Shown piece after piece: positions 1 through 6,750 of a DNA stretch of 13,488 bases. Both the position numbers and the translations under genes were made by a program. Positions within the stretch are counted from its first letter, which is position 1. Each line of letters starts with the position of its first letter. The notes below the pieces were generated by a model that was given only the letters and a program-made list of their open reading frames with translations, was not told where the DNA came from and did not search any database. The DNA lies in contig NZ_JBIYSM020000066.1 of the NCBI RefSeq assembly GCF_044759095.2, positions 1 through 13,488 on the forward strand, given 5' to 3'. Source of the stretch: JBIYSM02 sp044759095 (lineage in GTDB: Bacteria; Bacillota; Bacilli; Brevibacillales; Brevibacillaceae).

Positions 1-74
1 AAAAACGAAGCAACGGGGGCTTAGTTTGCTATTGCCAAAAAGGCCTGTTCTAAGTCACTTAGATTTTCAGGGTA

Positions 75-216
75 GAATTTATAAAAATGGACATCCCATA
101 CAGCCGCTTGGAAAGTGTTCGGGGCCCCGCCCGGCGAAGAAAGGGACCCCACTCGGCACAGCGATAGCTAACGCCGAGTGGGTCGAGGATAGCTAATGCC
201 GGGTGGGTTTTCTTGA
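75..216 (+). ncRNA. structured repeat element, copy 1, with nested duplicated hairpin
   Basis: This stretch is clearly related to the one at 7883-7978. Both share GAATTTATAA, then GACATC, ATACAGCC, GGAAAG, GGGGCCCC, a hairpin with TAGCTAA in its loop, and a GGGTTTTCTT tail. In this copy the outer stem is CCCGCCCGGC (126-135) with GCCGGGTGGG (198-207), 10 bp including one G-U, followed by TTTTCTT. Inside its loop sits a second stem, CCCACTCGGC (148-157) with GCCGAGTGGG (173-182), also 10 bp. The two stems and their GATAGCTAA loops look like a duplication of one unit. The element ends just before the ribosome binding site of the spore-protein gene, so it may be a leader/attenuator or an independent small RNA with its own terminator. 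I do not recognise the family. The repeat and pairing are seen directly; an RNA function is inferred. Confidence 0.6.
198..214 (+). terminator. terminator-like 3' arm and U-tract of repeat copy 1
   Basis: The right arm GCCGGGTGGG is followed directly by TTTTCTT, the layout of a Rho-independent terminator. Its left arm lies at 126-135. It lies 23 bases before the AGGAGGTG of the spore-protein gene, so transcripts from any promoter upstream must read through it. Confidence 0.5.
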
Positions 217-237
217 TGGTGGAGCACACTAACCGTC

Positions 238-245
238 AGGAGGTG
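238..245 (+). promoter_or_regulatory. ribosome binding site deciding the SASP start
   Basis: AGGAGGTG is a near-perfect anti-16S match. It leaves only 2 bases before the TTG at 248 but 8 bases before the TTG at 254, which favours the latter as the start codon. Confidence 0.7.
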
Positions 246-253
246 CATTGCTC

Positions 254-475
254 TTGAGCAGAAACCGACTGGTTGTTCCACAAGCAGAGCAGGCAATGGA
301 TCGTTTAAAGGTTGAGACAGCCAAGGAGCTTGGTCTGGACGATGACATTGAGCAGCGCGGTTGGGAGAACATGACCACTCGTGAAGTGGGCCTGATCGGT
401 GGGAATATGGTGAAGAAGATGATCGCCTACGCCGAAAAGCACATGGCGGAAGATTCGAACCAGCAGTTGGAGTAA
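254..475 (+). CDS. alpha/beta-type small acid-soluble spore protein (SASP)
   Basis: This is a small DNA-binding spore protein of about 73 residues, typical for the family. These proteins coat the DNA of the dormant spore, shift it toward an A-like form and protect it from UV and heat; the GPR protease degrades them at germination. The C-terminal half shows the family signature, T41-T42-R43-E44 followed by G46 and the GG..MVKKMI segment at 49-57. The usual GPR site (E then I/V/F then A) appears here as E21-T22-A23. The start is TTG at 254, chosen by spacing to the ribosome binding site; TTG 248 is the alternative. Expression is expected in the forespore under sigma-G, but I found no convincing sigma-G promoter between the upstream repeat and the start. 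It is monocistronic, with a strong terminator behind it. Confidence 0.9.
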   Translation: MSRNRLVVPQAEQAMDRLKVETAKELGLDDDIEQRGWENMTTREVGLIGGNMVKKMIAYAEKHMAEDSNQQLE

Positions 476-486
476 ATGCACTCTCT

Positions 487-524
487 GGCGGCACTCGGTT
501 TTTAAGGCGGGTGCCGTCTTTTGT
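487..524 (+). terminator. Rho-independent terminator of the SASP gene
   Basis: The stem GGCGGCACTCG (487-497) pairs with CGGGTGCCGTC (508-518), 11 bp with two G-U pairs, around a 10-base loop. A T-rich run follows. It sits 11 bases after the SASP stop codon. Confidence 0.8.
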
Positions 525-590
525 TGAAACGAAACCTTCCTTTTTTCAGTCCATATAACCAGAACAGAGCATCTTTCGAAGGAGGAAAGC

Positions 591-1239
591 ATGAAACCAA
601 TCCATAGAGGACGCTTGCGGCTGTTTCTGGGTGTACCATACTATCGGCTCAAGCGGTACCTGGAGTGGTGGTCCGGTCGTGTTCGCTATGCCCGACACAA
701 GCAGCAGGAACCACTGCCGTACGTCCATGCACAGCACCATACTCCCCTGTTGCGCAAGTTAAAAGACGTGGAGATGTGGATGCAAATGAATAAGGTAACC
801 AACCTGCGCATTGCTGTCCGCCAGTTGAACGGAGTGGTCATTTATCCTGGCGAAACTTTTTCGTACTGGCGCCTGATCGGGAAACCGACTCGGCGACAAG
901 GGTATCGCAAAGGCATGCTGCTGTCACACGGAAGAGTGATTGCAGGCACAGGGGGAGGTCTCTGCCAACTCTCCAATCTGATCTACTGGATGACGCTGCA
1001 TACGATCCGTTCATCCGCCCACCCGACGCTATGAGGTGTACGAACAGGAGCATTGGATCACACCCGCGGTTTGGGGCGGGTATGATCGGCACAACCGATT
1101 GTATCGCAGGGTGTTCAGTCTGGAAGGTGAATGTTTGGACGACGAGTTTGTGACAGAGAATCACGCGATCATGATGTACGAGCCGCTTTTGCCAGAGGTC
1201 AGGGATCACAAGATGCATTCACATGCCCGCCGTTCCTGA
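591..1239 (+). pseudogene. VanW-family protein, disrupted by an internal deletion and frameshift
   Basis: The first frame (591-1034, ATG, good AAGGAGG-type ribosome binding site at 579-585) encodes the N-terminal part of a VanW-family protein. It has YPGETFSYW at 85-93 and GTGGGLCQLSNLIYWM at 119-134. After T138 the homology stops and the frame ends within ten codons. The C-terminal part resumes one frame over from about base 1000, reading RRYEVYEQEHW and later DDEFVTENHAIMMYEP, to a stop at 1237-1239. Intact relatives, as I recall them, run to roughly 270-280 residues with about 70 more between these two blocks. The pattern is therefore best explained by loss of about 200 bases near 1000 with a frame change. 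VanW proteins are named after a vancomycin-resistance cluster gene, but their biochemical role is not established. Two split small proteins remain possible, but the GTG at 1036 has no clear ribosome binding site. Confidence 0.8.
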
Positions 1240-1257
1240 CTGGAGCGGCCTTTTTGT
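1229..1257 (+). terminator. Rho-independent terminator after the vanW remnant
   Basis: GCCGTTCC (1229-1236) pairs with GGAGCGGC (1242-1249), 8 bp with one G-U, around a TGACT loop and followed by CTTTTTGTT. The stop codon of the C-terminal VanW fragment lies in the loop. Confidence 0.75.
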
Positions 1258-1282
1258 TGCCCAATAAAACTGGCACTCGGTC

Positions 1283-1312
1283 TTAATCTATGCGAAAATA
1301 GGAACATATGAT
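1283..1312 (+). promoter_or_regulatory. possible sigma-A promoter for the pcrA operon
   Basis: TATGAT (1307-1312) is a fair -10 box. A weak -35, TTAATC (1283-1288), lies 18 bases upstream. It falls between the vanW terminator and pcrA, where a promoter is needed. The -35 match is poor, so this is tentative. Confidence 0.3.
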
Positions 1313-1335
1313 TTCGTTTTTCTGGAGTTGCCCGT

Positions 1336-1372
1336 GTCGGCGTGTGCCCCAGAACGGGGCGCTATAACCGAC
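1336..1372 (+). other. hairpin in the pcrA 5' leader
   Basis: An inner stem GTGCCCC (1344-1350) with GGGGCGC (1356-1362), 7 bp and a 5-base loop, is nested in an outer stem GTCGG (1336-1340) with CCGAC (1368-1372). No U-tract follows, so it is not a terminator. It lies between the likely promoter and the ribosome binding site of pcrA. Confidence 0.5.
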
Positions 1373-1397
1373 GAAGCAAGAAAGGTGGATTCTACAT

Positions 1398-3680
1398 ATG
1401 TCGACGATAGAGAAAGTTTTGGCCGGGTTGAACCCGCAGCAGAAAGAGGCCGTCCTCACCACGGAAGGACCGGTGCTCATCCTGGCGGGAGCAGGGAGCG
1501 GCAAGACAAAGGTATTGACGCAGCGCATTGCCTACCTGATCGGGGAAAAGCAGGTGGCACCCTGGAGCATCCTTGCCATTACCTTTACCAACAAGGCTGC
1601 GCGGGAGATGAAAAACCGCGTGGCTTCCATCGTGGGGAACGGTGCGGAAGAGATCTGGATTTCCACGTTCCACTCGCTCTGCGTGCGGATACTGCGCCGC
1701 GACATTGACCGTCTGGGCATTTCCCGCAGCTTTACCATTCTCGATGCCGGCGATCAGCTGTCGGTGGTAAAGCAGTGCATGAAAGACCTCAATCTGGATA
1801 CGAAAAAGTTTGAGCCTCGGGCGATTCTCTCCGCGATCAGTGGCGCAAAAAACGAGCTGCTCGACCCGAAAAAGTACGCCGAGCGGGCGGGTGATCCCCT
1901 GTCAAAAGTGACGGCTCAGGTGTACGAATCCTATCAGAAAAAATTGCGCAGCAACCAGTCGCTCGACTTTGACGACCTGATCATGACCACGGTACGGCTG
2001 TTCAAGGAAGTGCCGGAAGTACTGGAATACTATCAGAGGAAGTTTCGCTACATTCACGTGGACGAGTACCAGGATACCAACCGCGCCCAGTACATGCTGA
2101 TCTCCATGCTGGCAGACCGCTACCGCAACGTCTGCTGCGTGGGCGACGCCGACCAGAGCATCTACAAGTGGCGGGGCGCCGACATTTCCATCATTTTGAA
2201 CTTTGAAAAGGACTATCCGGAAGCGAAATTGATCAAACTGGAGCAGAACTACCGTTCGACGAAAACCATCCTGCAGGCGGCAAACAAGGTCATTGCGCAC
2301 AACGTCACCCGCAAGGAAAAAAACCTCTGGACGGAAAATCCGGCCGGCGACAAGATTACCTGCTTCCAGGCCGATTCCGAGCATGATGAGGCGTATTTCA
2401 TCGTTCAGACGATCAAGCAGCAGCTGCCTGCATACAAACGCTATGACAAGTTTGCCGTGCTGTACCGCACGAATGCCCAGTCGCGCGTGATCGAGGAAGT
2501 GCTGATCAAATCCGGCATTCCGTACACGATCGTAGGCGGCACCAAGTTCTATGACCGCAAAGAGATTAAAGACATTCTCGCGTATCTGCGACTCATCTCC
2601 AATCCGGACGATGACATCAGCCTGGCGCGGATTATCAACGTTCCGAAGCGCAATATCGGCGAGACGACGGTAGAAAAGCTGCAGAGTTACGCCACGGCAC
2701 ACGGCTTGTCCCTGTTTGGAGCGATTCAGGAAGTGGGCTACATGGGCTTGCCGGCACGGACGACCAACGCGATCGCTGCCTTCAGTGAGATGATCAGCAA
2801 CCTGATGCAGATGACTGACTACTTGACGGTGACCGAGCTGGTAGAGGAAGTATTGAAACGCACAGGCTACCGTGAAGCGCTCAAAGAGGAGAAAACGCTG
2901 GAAGCGACGGCGCGTCTGGAGAACATCGAAGAGCTGCTGTCCGTTACCCAGGAGTTTGAACGGAAGAGCGAGGACAAGAGCCTGCTTGCTTTCCTTACTG
3001 ACCTCGCCCTGGTGGCCGACATCGACACGCTTACCGAAGAGGGAGGGGCGGAAGAGGAGGCGTCTGCGGAAGGACAGGTCATCCTCATGACGCTGCACAG
3101 CGCAAAAGGATTGGAATTCCCCGTCGTCTTCCTCGTCGGAATGGAGGAAGGCGTCTTCCCGCACAGCCGGGCGCTGTTTGACGACAGCGAAATGGAAGAG
3201 GAGCGGCGCCTTGCCTACGTGGGCATCACCCGTGCCGAGGAAAAGCTCTTCCTGACGGCTGCCCGGATGCGCACGTTGTTTGGCCGGACCAACAGCAACC
3301 CGCCGTCCCGGTTTTTGCAGGAAATTCCGGCGGAGCTGATGGAGGGCAGCCCTGTGATGCAAAACAGCTTTGCCCGTACCGGCGTGTTCGGTCAGCGGGA
3401 AAGCGAGTCCCGTCCGTTTGGAGCCGCTCGGGCGGCTGGTGCTTCCTCCTTTGGATTTGTCCGCCCCGCAGCCTCACAGCCAACCAAACTGCCCGGACAC
3501 GGCGGCGGAGCAGGAATTGATTGGAAAGTGGGCGAAAAAGTGAAGCACGGCAAATGGGGGATAGGCACGGTCGTCAGCGTGAAAGGATCGGGGGACGACA
3601 CGGAGCTGGACATCGCATTCCCGAGCCCCACCGGAATTAAAAAGCTGCTGGCCAAGTTTGCCCCGATTGAACGGGCGTAA
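1398..3680 (+). CDS. pcrA: ATP-dependent DNA helicase PcrA (UvrD/Rep family)
   Basis: This superfamily 1A 3'-5' helicase unwinds DNA in nucleotide excision repair, clears proteins such as RNA polymerase and RecA from DNA, and drives rolling-circle plasmid replication. At 760 residues it has the usual PcrA length. Motifs appear in order: Q motif LNPQQKEAV at 11-19, Walker A AGAGSGKT at 30-37 (K36), DEYQD at 222-226, GDADQSIYKWRGA at 249-261, QNYRS at 283-287, TLHSAKGLE at 565-573 and ERRLAYVGITRA at 602-613. The C-terminal segment after about 705 (WKVGEKVKHGKWGIGTV) is the Tudor-like domain that contacts RNA polymerase in PcrA/UvrD. The ATG at 1398 follows GAAAGGTGGA. ligA begins 24 bases after the stop, in the familiar pcrA-ligA-camS order. 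pcrB, which lies upstream in Bacillus subtilis, is not in this window; the broken vanW gene occupies that place. Confidence 0.97.
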   Translation: MSTIEKVLAGLNPQQKEAVLTTEGPVLILAGAGSGKTKVLTQRIAYLIGEKQVAPWSILAITFTNKAAREMKNRVASIVGNGAEEIWISTFHSLCVRILRRDIDRLGISRSFTILDAGDQLSVVKQCMKDLNLDTKKFEPRAILSAISGAKNELLDPKKYAERAGDPLSKVTAQVYESYQKKLRSNQSLDFDDLIMTTVRLFKEVPEVLEYYQRKFRYIHVDEYQDTNRAQYMLISMLADRYRNVCCVGDADQSIYKWRGADISIILNFEKDYPEAKLIKLEQNYRSTKTILQAANKVIAHNVTRKEKNLWTENPAGDKITCFQADSEHDEAYFIVQTIKQQLPAYKRYDKFAVLYRTNAQSRVIEEVLIKSGIPYTIVGGTKFYDRKEIKDILAYLRLISNPDDDISLARIINVPKRNIGETTVEKLQSYATAHGLSLFGAIQEVGYMGLPARTTNAIAAFSEMISNLMQMTDYLTVTELVEEVLKRTGYREALKEEKTLEATARLENIEELLSVTQEFERKSEDKSLLAFLTDLALVADIDTLTEEGGAEEEASAEGQVILMTLHSAKGLEFPVVFLVGMEEGVFPHSRALFDDSEMEEERRLAYVGITRAEEKLFLTAARMRTLFGRTNSNPPSRFLQEIPAELMEGSPVMQNSFARTGVFGQRESESRPFGAARAAGASSFGFVRPAASQPTKLPGHGGGAGIDWKVGEKVKHGKWGIGTVVSVKGSGDDTELDIAFPSPTGIKKLLAKFAPIERA

Positions 3681-3704
3681 TCTAGTGGAAGGATGAAGGA
3701 AACG

Positions 3705-5726
3705 ATGGATCGATTGACGGCAGAAGAACGGATTCGCGTTTTGCGGGAACAAATCGAGAAGCACAATCGTCTTTACTTTATAGAGGATCGGCCGGAAATT
3801 ACCGACCAGGAGTACGACATGCTCATGCGGGAACTGCAGGACCTTGAAAACCTGTTTCCCGACATGGTGACGCCGGACTCACCAACGCAGCGAGTGGGTG
3901 GAGAACCCCTGCCGTTTTTTGAAAAAGTGGAGCACAAGACCCCGATGCTGAGCCTCGGCAACGCCTTTAACGAAGCGGACCTGCGCGACTTCGACCGGCG
4001 TGTGCGTCAGATCGTAGGGAACCAACCGGTGCGCTACGTATGCGAGCTGAAAATCGACGGGCTCGCCGTCTCGCTTCATTATGAAAACGGGGTGTTTGTC
4101 AAGGGAGCGACGCGGGGCGACGGGCAGACGGGCGAAGACATTACGCAGAACCTGAGAACCATCCGTTCCATACCGCTTCGGCTCACCCGTCCGCTGACCC
4201 TGGAGGTTCGCGGCGAGGCGTATATGCCGAAGCGAGCGTTTGAGAAACTAAACAAGGAGCGGGAGGAACGGGGAGAGGCACTGTTCGCCAACCCGCGCAA
4301 CTCGGCGGCCGGTTCTTTACGTCAGCTGGATCCGAAAATCGCTGCCTCCCGTTCGTTGGATACGTATATATACGGGATTGGAGACTTGCAGGGAGAGACG
4401 GTGGAATCCCACAGCGAAGGGCTCAACCTGCTGGAATCGCTGGGCTTCAAGGTAAATCCCGAACGACGGGTGTTTGACAGCATCGATGACGTCATCGAAT
4501 TTACCAACAGCTGGACGGAGAAGCGTCCCCAGCTGCCGTACGAAATTGACGGCATTGTCATTAAAGTGGACAGCTACGCCCAGCAGCAGGAGCTTGGTTT
4601 TACGGCAAAAAGCCCGCGTTGGGCCATCGCCTACAAGTTTCCGGCAGAAGAGGCGGTGACCATCCTCGAGGGAATCGAAGTAAGCGTCGGCCGTACGGGG
4701 GCCGTTACCCCTACCGCGCTGTTGAAGCCGGTCAGCCTGGCCGGAACCACGGTGAAGCGCGCCTCCTTGCACAACGAAGACATCATTCGGGAAAAAGGCC
4801 TGTTGATCGGCGACCACGTCGTCGTCAAAAAAGCCGGGGACATCATCCCGGAAATTGTGGCGGTTCTCCCGGAACGCCGCACGGGTAGCGAGGTTCCCTT
4901 CCAGATGCCGACCCATTGCCCGGAATGCGGAAGCGAACTGGTCCGAATCGAGGAGGAAGTGGCCCTGCGCTGCATCAACCCGATGTGCCCTGCCCTGATT
5001 CGCGAGGGCATCATTCACTTCGTTTCCCGCCAGGCCATGAATATCGAAGGGCTGGGGGAAAAGCTGGTGGCTCAGCTGTATCATGAGGGCATCATTCACA
5101 GCGTTGCCGACCTCTACTACCTGCACCAGCAGCGAGAGGTTCTGCTGCAGATGGAGCGAATGGGCGAGAAGTCGGTCGACAACCTGCTTGCAGCCATTGA
5201 GGCGAGCAAGGAAAATTCGGTGGAACGGCTCCTTTTTGGCCTGGGTATCCGTCTCGTCGGAGCCAAAGCGGCGAAGGTGCTTGCGGAACACTTTGGCCAC
5301 CTGGACGCAATCATGCAGGCGAGCGAGGAAGAACTCACCCGGATTGATGAAATTGGTCCGAAAATGGCAGCCAGCATCGTAAACTACTTCGCGCTGCCGC
5401 AGGCCCAGGCGGTCGTCGAACGGTTAAAGGCAGCCGGGGTGAACATGACGTACAAGGGCGTCCGGATCGAAGGCGGGGAAGATCTTCCGTTTGCGGGCAA
5501 GACGATCGTGCTGACCGGAACATTGGCGAGCATGTCCCGTCAGGAGGCCGAGGAAAAGATTGCCCGATTGGGCGGAAAAGTAACAGGAAGCGTCAGCAAA
5601 AAGACGGATTTGGTGATCGCCGGGGAAAAAGCCGGCTCCAAGCTGGAGAAGGCGGAAAAGCTGGGCGTCGCCGTGATGGACGAAGCGGGCTTCTTGCAAA
5701 TGCTGAATGAGAGATCGACACCATAA
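3705..5726 (+). CDS. ligA: NAD-dependent DNA ligase LigA
   Basis: LigA seals nicks during replication and repair using NAD+ as the source of AMP. The adenylation lysine is K116 in ELKIDG. It is followed by the nucleotidyltransferase core, an OB fold, a four-cysteine zinc finger (C405, C408, C423, C428), helix-hairpin-helix repeats and a C-terminal BRCT domain from about residue 592 (GKTIVLTGTL onward). The length of 673 residues matches the family. I chose the ATG at 3705 because the protein then begins MDRLTAEERI, like other LigA proteins, with an AAGGA just ahead. The ATG at 3693 would add four residues, but the GGAAGG in front of it has no spacing. It is co-transcribed with pcrA. All key residues are present and nothing suggests decay. 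Confidence 0.97.
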   Translation: MDRLTAEERIRVLREQIEKHNRLYFIEDRPEITDQEYDMLMRELQDLENLFPDMVTPDSPTQRVGGEPLPFFEKVEHKTPMLSLGNAFNEADLRDFDRRVRQIVGNQPVRYVCELKIDGLAVSLHYENGVFVKGATRGDGQTGEDITQNLRTIRSIPLRLTRPLTLEVRGEAYMPKRAFEKLNKEREERGEALFANPRNSAAGSLRQLDPKIAASRSLDTYIYGIGDLQGETVESHSEGLNLLESLGFKVNPERRVFDSIDDVIEFTNSWTEKRPQLPYEIDGIVIKVDSYAQQQELGFTAKSPRWAIAYKFPAEEAVTILEGIEVSVGRTGAVTPTALLKPVSLAGTTVKRASLHNEDIIREKGLLIGDHVVVKKAGDIIPEIVAVLPERRTGSEVPFQMPTHCPECGSELVRIEEEVALRCINPMCPALIREGIIHFVSRQAMNIEGLGEKLVAQLYHEGIIHSVADLYYLHQQREVLLQMERMGEKSVDNLLAAIEASKENSVERLLFGLGIRLVGAKAAKVLAEHFGHLDAIMQASEEELTRIDEIGPKMAASIVNYFALPQAQAVVERLKAAGVNMTYKGVRIEGGEDLPFAGKTIVLTGTLASMSRQEAEEKIARLGGKVTGSVSKKTDLVIAGEKAGSKLEKAEKLGVAVMDEAGFLQMLNERSTP

Positions 5727-5761
5727 GGAAAAGTGAATTCGGCAAGGGAAGTGATGGTCGA

Positions 5762-6649
5762 ATGAAAGGTGTACGCCAGTGGGGAATCGTTCTGGCTGTG
5801 ATGATGATGTTGACCGGATGCGGCGGCGAAAAAGAACTGGGAAAACCGAAACCGCCCGCTCCGGTGGCAGCGGCAAAGCTGCCCGGAGACTTGACGTATC
5901 AGGACGTGTTGCAAAAAGGGGAAGTGGTGCACAACCTGGCGATGACGTCCGATTCGCAGAGTATCTGGGTAGGGACGCACGCCGGGCTCTACAGTTCTGT
6001 CGGAAACGGATTGTGGGCACTGCTCTCGCCCGCCCTCGAGCAGGAAGATGTGTCTGGCTGGTATGTGGATCCGGAAAAACAAGACCATATATACGTCGGC
6101 GGCATTTACGGAGTGAAGCGTACAACGGACGGGGGAAAAACGTGGAAGGAAGCGAATGCCGGCCTGCCTGACACCCCGAACATCCACAGTTTTACCGGCA
6201 TACGCGAGGGCGACCACGTTCGCTTGTTCGCCTTTGTTACCGGTGAAGGGATCTACCAGTCGACCAACGGGGGAGATCAGTGGAAGCTGTGGCTCCCTCT
6301 CGACCAGGAAGTGTACGCAATGGATTACAACGCCGCTGAAAACCGTCTTTACGTAGCCACCCAATACGGACTTCTCTATAACCAGAACGAGACGTGGGAG
6401 ACGGAAAACCTCCCTGACGTGGAGCAAATCTACTCGCTTGCCGTAGACAGGCGGGACGGCACCGTTGCAGTCGCGACGGAACAGGGAATTGTACAGAAGA
6501 CAGCCGGGGAATGGCGTCTCCTTTCTGCCAAAGCACCGGAAAAACTCATTGTAATCGCGCCGGGAATGGGCGACTACAAATGGGTGGGCATCGGGGAATC
6601 GGCGTTCGTATATGCGCTTTCTCAGGACAACTGGATGAAATGGGAATAG
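5762..6649 (+). CDS. predicted lipoprotein with BNR/Asp-box beta-propeller repeats
   Basis: This protein of 295 residues starts with a lipoprotein signal peptide: basic start, hydrophobic stretch and lipobox L17-T18-G19-C20. A short Pro/Lys-rich linker follows. The rest carries propeller-like repeats, each with a W-V/Y-V-G-x-x-x-G-L/V strand pattern. Two clear Asp-box turns are seen, TTDGGKTW at 121-128 and STNGGDQW at 167-174. Such repeats occur in sialidases, sortilin and YCF48-type assembly factors; they indicate a fold, not an activity, and I see no catalytic set for a sialidase. It probably sits on the outer face of the membrane as a binding or assembly scaffold. It starts 35 bases after ligA, preceded by AAGGGAAGTGATGG, and is followed by camS, so it is likely part of the same operon. 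I do not recognise it as a named gene. Confidence 0.85.
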   Translation: MKGVRQWGIVLAVMMMLTGCGGEKELGKPKPPAPVAAAKLPGDLTYQDVLQKGEVVHNLAMTSDSQSIWVGTHAGLYSSVGNGLWALLSPALEQEDVSGWYVDPEKQDHIYVGGIYGVKRTTDGGKTWKEANAGLPDTPNIHSFTGIREGDHVRLFAFVTGEGIYQSTNGGDQWKLWLPLDQEVYAMDYNAAENRLYVATQYGLLYNQNETWETENLPDVEQIYSLAVDRRDGTVAVATEQGIVQKTAGEWRLLSAKAPEKLIVIAPGMGDYKWVGIGESAFVYALSQDNWMKWE

Positions 6650-6683
6650 TCCAAGGAGAAAAAGCTGAAGTTTGAAAAATCGT

Positions 6684-6731
6684 TCGGGCGCGAGTTCAGT
6701 TTGTAAGCCGACATCAAGGAAGAGCGCCCGA
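6684..6731 (+). repeat. inverted repeat in the gap before camS
   Basis: TCGGGCGC (6684-6691) and GCGCCCGA (6724-6731) are perfect 8-bp complements separated by 32 bases. The right arm ends just before the AGGTAGGAG ribosome binding site of camS. There is no immediate U-tract, so a terminator is unlikely. It could protect the mRNA from processing or tune camS translation. Confidence 0.5.
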
Positions 6732-6750
6732 GCAGGTAGGAGTTTTTGTT

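Noticed and set aside
1..24. Possible tail of a gene entering from the left (KNEATGA then stop)
   Set aside because: Seven codons without context are not enough to call a gene, and another frame is open there as well.
2..199. Open frame running from the left edge through repeat copy 1
   Set aside because: It crosses the hairpin element, has no recognisable protein pattern, and copy 2 does not keep a matching frame.
225..231. CACACTA as a sigma-G -10 box for the SASP gene
   Set aside because: It is close to CATACTA but no matching -35 lies 17-18 bases upstream, where the sequence is the G-rich hairpin arm.
1902..3362. 486-codon open frame on the minus strand opposite pcrA
   Set aside because: It lies wholly within pcrA, shows no family motif or ribosome binding site, and arises from codon bias of the real gene.
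4317..5300. 327-codon open frame on the minus strand opposite ligA
   Set aside because: Same reasoning: a shadow of ligA without motifs.
5540..6427. 295-codon open frame on the minus strand across the end of ligA and the propeller lipoprotein
   Set aside because: It spans two well-supported + strand genes and encodes no recognisable domain.
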